DNA from: Mansonella perstans
Lineage: Eukaryota; Nematoda; Chromadorea; Rhabditida; Onchocercidae
Direction of reading: 5' to 3'
NCBI GenBank assembly: GCA_037074765.1
Contig: JBAMDO010000012.1
Coordinates: 1-64,000, forward strand
Length of the DNA: 64,000 nt
The position numbers and the translations under genes were made by a program. Below are positions 30,366-49,216 of this stretch, one piece after another. The notes below the pieces were generated by a model that was given only the letters and a program-made list of their open reading frames with translations, searched no databases and had not been told where the DNA came from. Each line of letters starts with the position of its first letter. The first letter of the stretch is position 1.

Positions 30366-33300
30366 TCAGTACTGCTGTTGGAATTGATATCCTCCTTGAG
30401 GCTGTGCTTGCGGTGCTCCATAACTGAACTGGTTTTGCGCTGTGATTGGCTGAGCACCATAAGCGCCATATCCCTACAACCAATGTCAATTAATTATAAA
30501 AAAAACATTCTGTGCACTTTTTTCCCCACTTTCAGTGTTTCCAAAAAGTTCTCCTACAACGACAAATTACAGGAACGGTAACTTTTTAAGAGTAAAAATT
30601 TTTGCATGAGTCATAAAAAAATATAATTTGATATACCGGTTGTTGAGGTCTTGCTTGCGCAGTTGGTTGGTGCGCAGCAGCAGCAGCAGCCGCAGCAGCA
30701 GCAGCAGCAGCAGCAGCGGCGTTCTGTTTCAACTGATTTTCGATAACGGCTGCCTGCTCGTGCATACCCATGCTACGATAATACTCTGCCCATTGCGCAC
30801 TGTAATCAGGCTGACCTGAAAAATATCAAGCAATTTATTCAACTTTCGCAAAATCCGAAAACTATTTTTACTGTCTCCTTTAGTCATCAATACAACTTCC
30901 GAACTTTGCGAACGAAATTAACAAAGTTTTAGACATTACGAGTCATTCACAACCTACGCAAAAGATCAACAACGTTCGCATTTATTAAAATTCATAATTC
31001 AGAAAACCCATGAAGACACTGCCTGCTAGACTCCATCATTTGTTTCTATCCGAATGCATGTAAAAATCAAAAGTTCCCCTTCCGGTTATTCTATACTGTG
31101 ACATACCTGTTTGCGGATTCACTGCTGGAGCTGCATTTGTCTGTGCTGGTTGCGGTTGCGGCTGTGCTGGCTGTTGATACTGAGTGGCGTATGCCCCCTG
31201 CTGATAACCGGGTTGCTGTTGTCCTTGTGGTCCGTAATACTGTTGATTCCAAGCGGCTTGACCGGGATCGCTTTGTTGATGACCTGAAAGCAAATTTTAC
31301 ATATCATTCTATTTCGCAATTATCCTATTACATGCTTTCCTCATCCAGTAACAAAATCAATATATATTCGAAATCAGAGCATACCAAAAGTGGTGTTCCA
31401 CTGTCCTCCTGTCTGGCCAGCAATACCAGCGCCAGCAAATTGTGCATTACTATTGCCATATCCTTGAGGAGCACTTGGCACAGTGTTATGTCCAACTCCA
31501 AATGCATCATTACCTGCTCCTGGACCGCCTTGTCCATGAAATTGTGGTACTGGAGTTCCTGGAGCAATGTCACCAACCTGAAAGTTTTTTCTTGAACAAT
31601 TCCTTGAAAGAGTAATTTTGTGCAGCAAAATTCGAATCCGAACAACTGACACAGTACCGGATACATGTAACATAAACAGAGTCAATTTAAAGAACAATTT
31701 TACATCAGAATACGGCATTAAATGAAGAAAAATCGTACCACATAAAAATTTCTGGCCGTATGTAACACTAACGAAAAATTCCTCCAAATAAATAAATACC
31801 TTGATACGAATAATGTGCTGTGCATGATGGATTTCATAAGGGGTTCCCCTTATAATGAAAACTTTCTCGGATGCATTCGGCGGCGGCTCTCGTGATAATT
31901 CAACATGTGCTCCACTTTCCCCGCATATCTTAAAAGAGTTCGTGAAGCTAGTCATTTGCTAATTGACCATGGAATTAATAAACATTTATAATATGCAATC
32001 ATTACTATATGCATTTTTGCTGGAAAAAAACTGGGAATGTTTTTAATGACCATCCAGCAAAAAAAAAAAAATATCTGAACAAATTAACCAAATATTTGTC
32101 ATCATCACCATAACATAACCAAACTATTCCTCTTCGAAAAATGAACACAAAAGAAGAAACAAGAAAGTGAAAATGAACAAATCTAACAACTGCATTATCT
32201 CGAACGAGAAAAAAAAGAAAATCTGCCATGCACTAAAACTGATATCTGAAGACTATCATTAAATTACTACGAACAAAGATTACTTGTTTGATAGTTTCCC
32301 CTCCTTTACCAATTACCAATCCCGTTTTGTTCGATGGGACGTGCATGTAGAATACTTCCCCACCTGCCGCGCCACTCTTATCGACGAGTTCAGAAATGAA
32401 CAAAGTCGCTTTCTTAATTTGCTCGGTAGTGCCCTGAATGACAGCGCACCGCTCCTGCGTTGTCTGATCATCTGCAATAAATCGATATGCAAAACTTCGC
32501 AGTTTCATCCCTCCCTTCCCCTCAGTAAACAGCATCCACTTTATAAATTAATGTAAAATGCTTTGCTTGAACACATTGAAAATTCGAATACAGCAGTGAC
32601 CAGAACACACTATTACCTAATCAAATATTAAAATACAAACCGTCAGGCTTAAATTGGATTTTAGCTCCTGATTCAGCAGCAAGGCGTTTGATCGTTTCCC
32701 CACCTTTTCCAATGATCATACCAACTGCAGCGCGCGGAACAATTACCTAAAATAAGAAATTGCAAGAATGTCGATAAAATACATCAGTGCTGTCAAACTA
32801 TTAAGAGCATTACATGAGAACAGGAAAATAGAAATCTTACTTCGCCAATCGAACGCTGCCCCCCACCTATTCCGAACGACCCAGGGAAACCGAAGTGCCC
32901 AGGTGGATGGTCTTCACGTGACTGCAAAATATCTTCAACCATTCTTCGAGCATTCTCGACTTTTTCTGGATCACCAGTAATACGTAAAGGTTTTGGCTGT
33001 CCCCCACTTTCTTGATTCTCCTGTATCATTACCATTTTGACACCAGTTTGTTCCTGAAATATGATGACAAGTAGCAGGAATGCAAGCCAACCACTGAAGA
33101 AAAGTTACAAGGAGATGAATAATGTCAATATGTCGATGTACGCGCCTGAATGTTTTTGATTGTTTCTCCTCCTTTTCCAATAACAAGGCCACATTTTGCA
33201 CCAGGAATAAACATCTCCTGGGTTATCTGACGCCCAGTGCCAATAGGTATACCACCATCAAAATGACCTGCACGGTTCGGCGGAGGGCGATTACCTGCCC

Positions 33301-35946
33301 GAGCTATTACCTGAAAAAGAATACAAAATCCTCCAGCACTGCTCTAAGTCATGGGTGCACTGATCTGCTCCCAAAGTTTCCAGTTAAAAAAAGTATTAAC
33401 ATGTTCAACGCCCAAAAACAGAAAAAAAGTACTCTTCGAATTTTTCAACTGTAATTAGTACTAATACCAACATTTTGTCTTTTAAAGAGCACAAAGATTT
33501 TTAGATAGTGGAAACTATCGAAGCAGCTTAAAAAACAATTTGGATAAGAATGTAAAAGGATAAAACCCGAAAAAACAAACTACAACTGACAAATCAACAA
33601 CAATTATTCGTCAAAAAATCAAATTCAATGCAATAAACCGAAAACTAGCAGAAAATTTGAGCCACAATAAGTTCGCTACATTTCCCTATCAATAATATCA
33701 GAAGAAAAAACAAAAAAAAAAAACGAAAAAGAGTAAAACAGCAATAAAAGCAGAATTAACCTCATTTATCATTGCTCTCGCGCGATCTACAGACATTTTA
33801 CTGCCTTGCAACGTACACTGACGCATGTTATTCCCATCTGATTCCGGTGACATTTGTACGCGACAATTGGTTTGCGACTGAATCTGCGATATTTGCTCAC
33901 CACCACGACCAATCACTATAAAAAATATATCATTGTTTGTAATTAATGGATCAACCACTGAAATCAAGATTTGTTCAGCTAAAAAAAATACACTTAAGAA
34001 TCAAAGAAATTTTAAAGCAAAAAATGAGCAAAAAAATTGTAGGAAAATATCTACCATTACCAAGGCCAACACAGTGGTCTGGAACCTCCATTGTTTCCAT
34101 AACAACTTCTCCAACACCTCCAACTGGCGGCATACCTCCAGCTCCAACATGACCTGGACCTCCAAGTGTTGAGATTTGCATGTTTCCACCCATATCCATT
34201 GTGTTTCCAGTGATATTGACCCTTTTGGTTGGATACACTGCAAAAATTATAGACGTCTTTCCACTTCCAGAAATACCGGAATCATTTCATATCAAATTCC
34301 AACTATTTCATATTTGTATACCATGCATGCAAAACACCAAAAGTATAATATACGCATTGCAAATATGGAGCTTTAAATGAAATGCACAACCGCATTGGTA
34401 AAAATGACAAGTTGGAAATGAGTCGTTCGAAAATTAATTGAAATAATTCACATCAACAACCAAAATTCATAGAAAAACTTATGAAAATTGAAGGCTTCAC
34501 TTTAAAAAACCCGTAAATTGAGAATGAAATACCGTATAAACGCGTATTACACCTGTCAAAAACGGAACGTCTCAACGCAATAACTTCCTAATATGAAAGT
34601 GTGACTGTTTAACGCATCATTTCACTTCTCCCATAACATTTACGCATAATATGCAAAATAACAAGTGAATCACTGGTACGTACGGTTAGATGAATCGTCC
34701 GAATTTGGTCGTTTCTGCGGATTCGAATGTGAGGATGCAGCGAGCTAAACATAACAAGCAAAATATGACCATATACTATAAATACATATACAATCAACTA
34801 TCACTTAGGATATCATGAATAATCTATAAAAAAGCATCCTCATCTTCTAAAAAAAATTGTCACGTAACATCAAACTTACGATAAAAACCGAAGCACATGG
34901 TAAACAGTTTTTATTTCATTCCAGACAACAAATTTGCAAAACCAAATGGCATCATCATCATCATCATTATGCAAGAGGCATTCAGTCCGAACTGATGTCA
35001 TTACTTTGGATGTTAATCTTTTCACAGCGCGTCAACATAACTGTACCGCATTATAAAGCATAGGGGACCTTTACAATCTTCGCTTGGGAAATTTTTTGAA
35101 GCACTCAAAGCAAAGTAAATGTAAAATTTTAACAATCCTTTCTTGAAAAACTACAATTTCTTCAAGTCCATAAAAGGATTGAAATTTATTAAGCATGTAT
35201 AAGTATGTAAATAAATATATAATTCACTAATCCGGTTAACAAAACAAAATTGTACGGTATTTCTACACTCCCATTAAAATCAGTTTTACAGTACGTGAAA
35301 ATATAGCACTATAATCTAAGTGAAGTTTGAAAATGATCACTGGTCTAACAGAATGATTGGTATGCAGAAACTGGTATGAACTGATTAACAACAACAATCG
35401 TTCTTTTCCTACACCTAGGCAATAACATTCTTGAACTGACAACCATGGTCCCATATTTTATAGAATATAAGATGACAAGGGGTCTTCAACTTGTCCTGCA
35501 CAAATGCATTATCATACTTCCAACCAATAAAACAAAAAGTTTGTGACACGCATTTGTTAAATGTGCAAATATTTCGACTTTATTACTAACAGTACTGTAT
35601 TATGATGGGAATAAAGGCAAGTTATGCAATGATTTTCGAACTCCATCTTGTCTATTAAAATGTCCCAAAAAACGGATACAAAAAGAAAAAAAAAAAAAAA
35701 GAAAAAAAAAATGATCTAGGTGAAAGAAATATCACGAAGAACTTTTGCAGTGAATTAATCACAATAGTGATATTAATATATACTAAAGAATTTCGCACGG
35801 TATACTGCAAAAATGCAAAACTTCACTTTATTAAATGCAACCTTAGTAGTTTTGTGAATATTTGTAATGCAAAAAACCAAACATACCTCTTTAGCACGTT
35901 GCAATGCGTCCTGGATAGCGTCGGTAGAGATTATGCCTGTAGACAT
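30366..35946 (-). CDS. FUBP: FUBP/KSRP-family four-KH-domain nucleic-acid-binding protein
   Basis: Far-upstream-element-binding-protein family: single-stranded DNA/RNA-binding regulators of transcription, splicing and mRNA decay. ATG at 35946 begins MSTGIISTDAIQDALQRAKE, matching the family's N-terminal helix. Four KH domains follow, each with its GxxG loop: KH1 EVPDHCVGL/VIGRGGEQI, KH2 PGAKCGLVIGKGGETIKNIQ, KH3 RAAVGMIIGKGGETIKRLA, KH4 SNKTGLVIGKGGETIKQ, at roughly residues 83-152, 180-250, 284-350 and 362-430. The C-terminal region is Gly/Pro/Gln-rich, with a run of about 17 Ala (near 30672-30722) and the motif DYSAQWAEYYRSMG, the YM-type activation repeat diagnostic of FUBPs. It ends GGYQFQQQY. 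Introns cut KH1, KH2, KH3 and KH4. The nematode orthologue is probably of the fubl group; which member is unclear. Confidence 0.93.
30672..30723 (-). repeat. Trinucleotide (GCN) run encoding polyalanine in FUBP
   Basis: A GCT/GCG/GGC-type triplet run on the coding strand, about 17 Ala codons, mostly one codon with two interruptions. It lies between a helix (EQAAVIENQLKQN) and a Pro/Gln-rich segment. Such near-pure runs are length-variable by replication slippage. Confidence 0.9.
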
Positions 35947-38184
35947 GCCGCGACAACAGCCATCAATGGAATTCAAACTACTGCCTGACGAAAAAAAAAA
36001 ATTGTACGACGACAGAACTTCCCAAAATCCCCGATCTGGAATGATACCGAAACCGGTGACAAGCAAACCAGTGAATACGGTATCAGGGCCTAATAAATGT
36101 AGAGTTATCTAATCATTCAATATTACACCTTTGTAACTTTGACGAAACAATTGCAACACTCATATAAACTACTACTGACGTACGTGAACTTTTTGTTTGA
36201 AACTTTCCAGTAACCATTTTAGAGACAATTACACATTGTTAGCTTAATTGTCAGATACAATCAAAGAACAATTTCCACGGAATTGTAAACTCAAACACGT
36301 TTTGCCATACTAGCAAGGTAACACACAACCAAACAGCTACTACCACCTCTCCACCATACGGATACAGAATATACAATCAACGCTGCACATAACCACCACC
36401 CCTCCATTACACGCACGCGTTGCAAGCCATTCCAAGCGAATTGTCATAAAGATCCGATGATCAAGTTATTGGCTAAAAGGCGCGCACTCAAATATAAATA
36501 ATTTAGTTAAGAAGGAAAAAAAAAATCCAACACCACATACATACATCTCATCTATGACCATCTCTTTCGTTTGTGATGCTGATAAGTGATATCTTTGTTG
36601 TTCACTCAATTATCATATCTATCCTTATCAGCAATGATAATGAGTGGTATCTTTGTTGTTCCTCAATTATCATATCTGTCCTTATCAGCAATGATAATGA
36701 GTGGTGTCTTTGTTGTTCCTCAATTATCATATCTGTCCTTATCAGCAATGATAATGAGTGGTATCTTTGTTGCTCACTCAATTATCATATCTATCCTTAT
36801 CAGCAATGATAATGAGTGGTATCTTTGTTGCTCACTCAATTATCATATCTATCCTTATCAGCAATGATAATGAGTGGTATCTTTGTTGCTCACTCAATTA
36901 TCATATCTATCCTTATCAGCAATGATAATGAGTGGTATCTTTGTTGCTCACTCAATTATCATATCTATCCTTATCAGCAATGATAATGAGTGGTATCTTT
37001 GTTGCTCACTCAATTATCATATCTATCCTTATCAGCAATGATAATGAGTGGTATCTTTGTTGTTCCTCAATTATCATATCTACCCTTATCAGTAATGATA
37101 ATGAGTGGTATCTTTGTTGTTCACTCAATTATCATACCTATCACTTATCAGTAATGAAATGCCTTTTTTTAACTGATCATTGTAGCAATGCACAGTTTTT
37201 TCAAAATGTAGTCAACTTTTAAAAGCATGAAATTTTAGATATGCATAGATTTAAATATTTTCAAATTTTGCTTGACTTTAATAAAATTGTGAAATTTAAA
37301 TTTGCAGGATGATGACTCTTTCCTGTCTTTTACATTCTGTTCAAACAACACGAAAACGGTCGAGCAATCAAAATTATCATTTTGGAACGAAATAAATATA
37401 TTTTTACGTGAAGAAAAAACGTGTCTTTCTTGTACAAAAAAATGACATTTTGATTATACTCACGGAAGTACAATGGGAAAGATTATATTTTTTTGTGTTT
37501 AGATAGAATATAAAATAAGGAAGAATCATTTATTTACTGCAAAATTAGCACCTCAACTTAATTTCATAAGTTTCAAGAATTTTATAAAGCTATTATGCAG
37601 CATTTTACATAATGAAAAAGTGTAAATTATAAACTTATTTCAATGAAATGATCAATACATAGAATTATTCACTGCCTTTACATAATAGTAATTTTGAAAT
37701 CCTAAATAATTTCAGCAAATTCAACAAATAAATTGTGGGAACACTCTAATCTCACTATCATATATCGTACATTAACATTACCGACACAAAATATGCAAAG
37801 TAAAAGGATAAAGAAGCAATGCTGCAGAGCAAGATTATACATGCTTATGTAATGATAAATTCACCGATACATAACAAATCTCGGCTTGGACCAATGTCGA
37901 GATTGTAGATTGTTTTGTCACACATGCTTCCTAACAAAATAATACTGAGGCATGTATTACTGGATCAAGTTTAAAAATCTAATAAAATCAAACAGAACAG
38001 CTAGAAATGAAGAAATAGTGAGAAGCTATCTTGTGCAGTATTTCTAATAAAATGATCCTAAAAATGCAAAAATGCATAAAATTTTCTAAAAATAATACAG
38101 AAATTCAATTCCTGATTATTTATTTCTCACAACCTCATAAATGAAAAAAAAAAAAGTGGACGTGAAAATGCCTCAAAAAACATT
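35947..38184. other. Region between the flavoprotein stop and the FUBP start
   Basis: 2.2 kb on the 5' side of FUBP. It holds the 57/58-bp tandem array at about 36580-37160 and otherwise only AT-rich DNA. The + strand frame at 35867-36112 is antisense to FUBP exon 1 and its leader. An upstream non-coding FUBP exon could lie here; I could not fix one. Confidence 0.5.
36580..37160. repeat. Satellite-like tandem array, 57/58 bp x about 10
   Basis: About ten nearly identical units. Adjacent units start 57 or 58 bp apart, depending on whether the junction reads gttcctcaatt or gctcactcaatt. Each unit contains attatcat and, about 17 nt later, its reverse complement atgataat, so each can fold into a short hairpin. 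Differences between copies are single substitutions, implying recent expansion or homogenisation. The open frames that run through it (for example 36573-36867) are a by-product of periodicity. Confidence 0.95.
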
Positions 38185-44331
<6,147 letters not shown>

Positions 44332-46084
44332 TCGTAATGATGAAAAATTCGATAACAATATGAAATGTGCTGAAAATATCTTCAATTTATATGGTTAAAA
44401 CTAACAGTTACTTTTTGACGACGTCTGCTCCTTCTTTTCAGAAGATATGCAGGTGTAAAGATACCTCCGCAATTTTAGTTTAATACATAACGTATTGCCC
44501 TACCTTATTGTGCTGCCGAATCTAAATCAAGGATAGTCTAATGTAACAATTATACTTCCGCACTTTTAAAGTTGTAAACTACTACAGAACTCTTCATAAA
44601 TCTCCAACTCGATTGGCAATTTTTGTCAGAAATGGTTTTTTTAAATTATTTTCAGTGTTTTTTCAGCAGCTCTCAACTTTAGAAAAAATTCGAAAAAATT
44701 CGACTAACTGGAAGAAAATCTTTCAAAAAAAAAAAAAAAAAAAAAGTTTCATCAACAAAGCTCAATTATTGACAAAACAAAGTGTCGTGCAAGAAAGCAG
44801 AGCAGCGAAAGTTCTTCATGTGAAATTTATGAAAAAAATATATTGATGACATGGGTCATCTATAGGTTATTGCTAATCCAATAAACCGAAAAGAGGCATC
44901 CATATTCCACCTTAAACGCTTTTACAAAACGACTTACTTTAATTTATCAACAAAGAATAATCCCATCAAACCAAACCAAAAAACCTCCTAAAACAAGATA
45001 CTAGTACAGTAGTAGTTGTTGTGTTTGAGATCTAAAACTTACCCAACATCTGTGTCTGATTTGTGGGTTTCAACCAGTGGTACCTTTAGTGTAGATGACC
45101 ACATTTAAAAGATCAGAAGAACGAGTCTTCTCAAAGTGGTCACAACTTCGAAAAGTTCACGGAAGACTAAAAGATGCTTAATAGCGTAAGCAATTCACAG
45201 ATAAAACTGAAAGCAATCATCTAAAATGTTTCCATTTATTCACTAGTATGAAAACACAGCTGTTAACAGATACTAAAATTGGGAAAAGAATAATTCAGAA
45301 TGAATTTTTTTCTAGGAGATAAGGACCTCTGAATAAATAACAGCACACAGCAGTGCTTATTGGATGCATCAAAGAGACATCATTAAGCTGTTAAAACTTA
45401 TGTGATTACATGACGAAATAACGAATAAAGTTTTATGAATTATGTTGGAAAAACCGAAAAGCTGAAAATTCAAAGATATCACTCTCGATTGTCCCATTAT
45501 TTTGAATGGTTAGTAAGGCGTCATATGTATAAACGTTTAATCACTTGGAAATTTAACAGAAAGACAAGAAAAGATTCTAATAACGACAATGACTTATTAG
45601 GAATTCCAGCGATGTACAAAAGAATCAAAATGCAATAAGCAACCATAAAGCAAAATATAGAAAACTAATATGAAACCAACAAAGTTTTGAGCAAATCAAT
45701 GAAAACACATCAACAATTTTCTTCAAATTACAAGACAATAAAAATACAGCCAAAAACTGAAAAGTTTCTGGAATGACTCAGAAACGAAATCTGGATATGG
45801 AAACGATGTGCAAGTGAATGTAAAAATTTGTTTCAGTTCTGCTGTTGCGTGTACAAAACTGGAATACAAAGCAACCCAAAAAAAATAAAGGGAAAACTTA
45901 ATATAATGTAGAAAGTAAATTGAAAATCATCAAGTACGAAACCAAAATTAGAATATTTTAGCAAAAGATCGTGTGCCAGAAAAGATGAGCAAACAGAAAG
46001 CAAAAAAAATTTTAAAAATTTGCAATATATGCACCTATATACAATCGATTTCACTAAATTCATCAAACAATCACTTGTCTTTTT
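44332..46084. other. Intergenic region, no gene seen
   Basis: 1.75 kb between the PABIR stop and the flavoprotein start, both on the minus strand. Open frames at 44613-44846 and 45435-45638 (+) and 45833-46066 (-) are AT-biased, Lys/Asn- or Phe-rich and lack motifs. It probably holds the PABIR 3' UTR and the flavoprotein promoter. Confidence 0.5.
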
Positions 46085-49000
46085 TCATCTGTGCAGCTCT
46101 TCCTGCTTCACTCGATTCCTCAAAAAGTTGAGAGCTTCAATCTACCAAAAATAAAACAATGAAAAAGACATACAGCATAAAAAAAGTAACTTATTTTAAT
46201 CAAAGACGTTTTAATTAAAATTAGCATTACCTCTACAGTTCTCTGTACGCTGACCGAGTCCTCAGTATCGTCTAGTTCCATTGTAGCAGGAGGCACTTTC
46301 ACTTCAATTGCTGGATCAACGAGAAGAGGATGTGGAAAAGAGAAAGAAAACGGATTCGCCAATTCCGGAGATTTACTTAAATGATTTGCTACGTATTACA
46401 AAAAAAAAATTTATAATGCAAGATTTGTATCTTCCTTTGCAGAGAAACCAAGCAAACTAAGACCCTCTATTGGAGAACAGTTATTTGTGTAACTTATTAA
46501 AAATGAATAGGACTTGAATTAGAACCCAAATAATGTATAGCAAACACTCGCTAAGGTTAAAAAAAAACTTAACGTAACTTTAAAAATACATTTCAATATC
46601 ATAATTGACTTCTTACACTGCCGATTCGGAGGAACTTGTCGAACTTTCCAATGCAAGTGGAGAAACACACCCACGACTTATAATATGATGCTGATGACAG
46701 ACTCGTTTTGCTGCACTGCAAATTAAATAATCATCTTCCAACTCAATATTCAAATATAATTTTTAATTCTCTTTCTGGATTTTATTTCTTCATTATTTTT
46801 AGTAAAGGAAAAGAACCGCGTTGCACGTTGATCAGAATCCAATTCACAACCAGCTGAACTAGTATACCGACGTTTTATCACTTGACGAACGGCTATAGGA
46901 CTCAGACTTCTAAAATTGATCAACGAAATTACAGAGTATAAAGCACTGCTGCGATCTGTGATGCGCATGAAATTCTTTACATTAACTTTTCAAATGGAAC
47001 CAACATGTATACCGCATTGTATGTCGTGTAGGACTGGGCGTTGGACTTGGACTAGGCGAGTAAGTGATGTTGTTGCGAACAATTTGTTGGGTTGACGGTG
47101 AATAACACTGCTGAAGAGAACTTTGATTTTTTACGCTTTTCAGCGTAAAATAACATTTGTAATAAAACTGTAAAATTCATCCCGTAAAACCACTAAAATA
47201 ACTCCAATAACTACGCGATTTCCATATTACTGAGATAAGATAAACTGAAAACTACTTGGACTGGCCTTCCACATCTTGTTTTTAATTATATAACTACTCT
47301 AGCAAAAACCAACAAGGAGTAAGACATAGGCGACAAAGCAATTACTCAGTTTATTGAGGCTTTTAAGATCTCTCTCTTTTCACTGCGATGCCGTTTATTA
47401 GTTACTCTCATGCAATAAAATTTTGTAGTCTTGCTACACTTAAAATTCCTAAACTAAACAACTTAAAACAACCTTCTGTATATCAACTGGTCGCGTTGGT
47501 GACGGCGAACAACTATGCGGGATAAAAGCATTTGTCAAAACAGAAATCGGTTCCGAAAGAGAATGCGTTCTCTTTCTCTCTCCATTACCTCCGATAGTAA
47601 AATCATCGAATCCCAAAGATACCTGGAAGTAAGGTAGAAGAAATACGAATTAAAATATCACATGAAGTTTTAAAAGTTACAAACTAATAATGAAGTTAAA
47701 ATAGTTTAGCGATTATTTCTACCTGTTGGGCGAATTGCACCAGCCTCTCATGGGCAAGTTCACTTTCAACTGAGCAATTACTTTCTCGACGTATATTTGC
47801 AACACGTGAGTGCGAAGGTACCGCATGACATGCTGGTGATGATCGCCCAGAGACGGTGGGTGATGGTGTGAACTGCAAGCAGCCAGAATTAAAAACTTTG
47901 TCAATTATGAAAGAATGAAGTCTTCTCTAAAATTTTTAGAGGGTATTGAAAATGCAATGTATTTGAAGTCAAGAAACTAATAGTACAAATATCATACACC
48001 TGTACCATAAATGTAGCAAATGATTTTTAATTTTTTTAGTATTTTGAACGTGTCAAATATCATTTATAAAATAATTTTGGTTAACACTGACAAGTCCACA
48101 TAACGTTACCGCGGATTCATGGTAACGTTATGTGGACTTAATATAAAGATGCATTTTCAATACCTGCACTTAATCTGTAAACAATTAGACGCTTACAGTA
48201 CGTGGTAATGAAAATTTTCGTTCTGATTCATTTCCATTTCCAGTAATACCATTGAGTGAACGCCATCTAACTCCGCCTAGTTCAACAGCGTTTTGTCGTT
48301 CAAAACGAAAATGTGCACCAAAACTAAATTAGCGAAAAAAATTTGCATATTTTCATCTGTTCGTTACATTTCCAGTATAAAATATATAATTTCAAATTCA
48401 AATCTTAACAAGTTTTCGCAATCCAACTCAACCTCACTTTAATGTATACCTGCTACTACTATCTTCTGTAGTTACATCGTCATCACTTGCACTATCAGGA
48501 GCACAAGACAGACGAATCCGTGTACGATCTTGTTCGACCCGTCCATTATTATAGGTTCTTGCAATACTTTGACATCCTCCCTTTAAAAGTAGGTTTGGAG
48601 AATGAGCATTCGTTGTCACTGATAGTGATAGCGCATTTTGCTGATTTAATGATGAACATCTGAAATCAACATTAATTCATTTTTACACATGTTCAAGATT
48701 ATATGCATCGTGAATAAGGAAGAAGTTAGGAATTTTGATGAAGAACACTTTTTCATCCCATCAGAAAAACTTACGATGAATGCCGTGACAATGACGAAAT
48801 ATCAATTTCCGATTCACTAATATTGGAAGAATATGGTGAACTCTGCGCTGAACAAACCGGTGAATTCTGACCTGTAGATGTTGGCAATTCACAATTGACC
48901 TCTGTAAAAAGAAAATTAAATTCCTCCAAAACTAAAACTATCAAAAAACGATAGAAAAAGTAACGGCTTTAATTTCACGGAAAAACTATGTAAATATTCA

Positions 49001-49216
49001 ACATTCCCGATTTCAAATCCAGTTCAATATTTATGTTGTGCTACAGATGTGACCTTGCTAATTGTACAGTACATTACATGATACTCCTTAGAACCACATT
49101 ATATTGCCAGTCTGTTGAAAATTACAAAACTAAGGCTCTTAATTTTCACAATTATTTTCTCAGATTACACTCTGTTATCAATGGGTACCTATAGATCCGA
49201 GACTAACGTCCTCCAT
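46085..49216 (-). CDS. PABIR/FAM122-family PP2A regulator
   Basis: FAM122 proteins (PABIR1/2) bind and inhibit the B55 form of phosphatase PP2A, mainly in the nucleus. About eleven exons from ATG at 49216 (MEDVSLGSI joined to EVNCELPTS at 48901). The N-terminal half is Ser-rich (NISESEIDISSLSRHSS; SCAPDSASDDDVTTEDSSS) and not recognisable. The family core then appears in order: RRESNCSVESELAHERLVQF and VSLGFDDFTIG (47870-47580), FIPHSCSPSPTRPVD, CYSPSTQQIVRNNITYSPSP, SPTPSPTRHTMR, SLSPIAVRQVIKRRY (about 46910-46865). These match FAM122's FIPVSPAPSPTR, CFSPSLQSFV and TRRSQSPI strings. The acidic end ELDDTEDSVSVQRTVE joins a last exon closing LRNRVKQEELHR. Many SP/TP dipeptides suggest proline-directed phosphorylation. 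Confidence 0.85.
48092..48139. repeat. Perfect 19-bp inverted repeat in a PABIR intron
   Basis: Left arm 48092-48110 (aagtccacataacgttacc) and right arm 48121-48139 are exact reverse complements with a 10-nt loop (gcggattcat). It lies between the exons at about 48320-48195 and 47870-47720, and is more GC-rich than its surroundings. Sequence differs from the other intronic hairpin at 7590. Confidence 0.85.

Noticed and set aside
36580..37160. CRISPR-like repeat array
   Set aside because: Units are contiguous with no unique spacers, and the DNA is eukaryotic with introns.
36573..37222. Long + strand open frames through the tandem array, with repeated SYLSLSAMIMSGIF-like units
   Set aside because: They arise because the 57/58-bp period keeps stops out of some frames; no start context, splice sites or homology.
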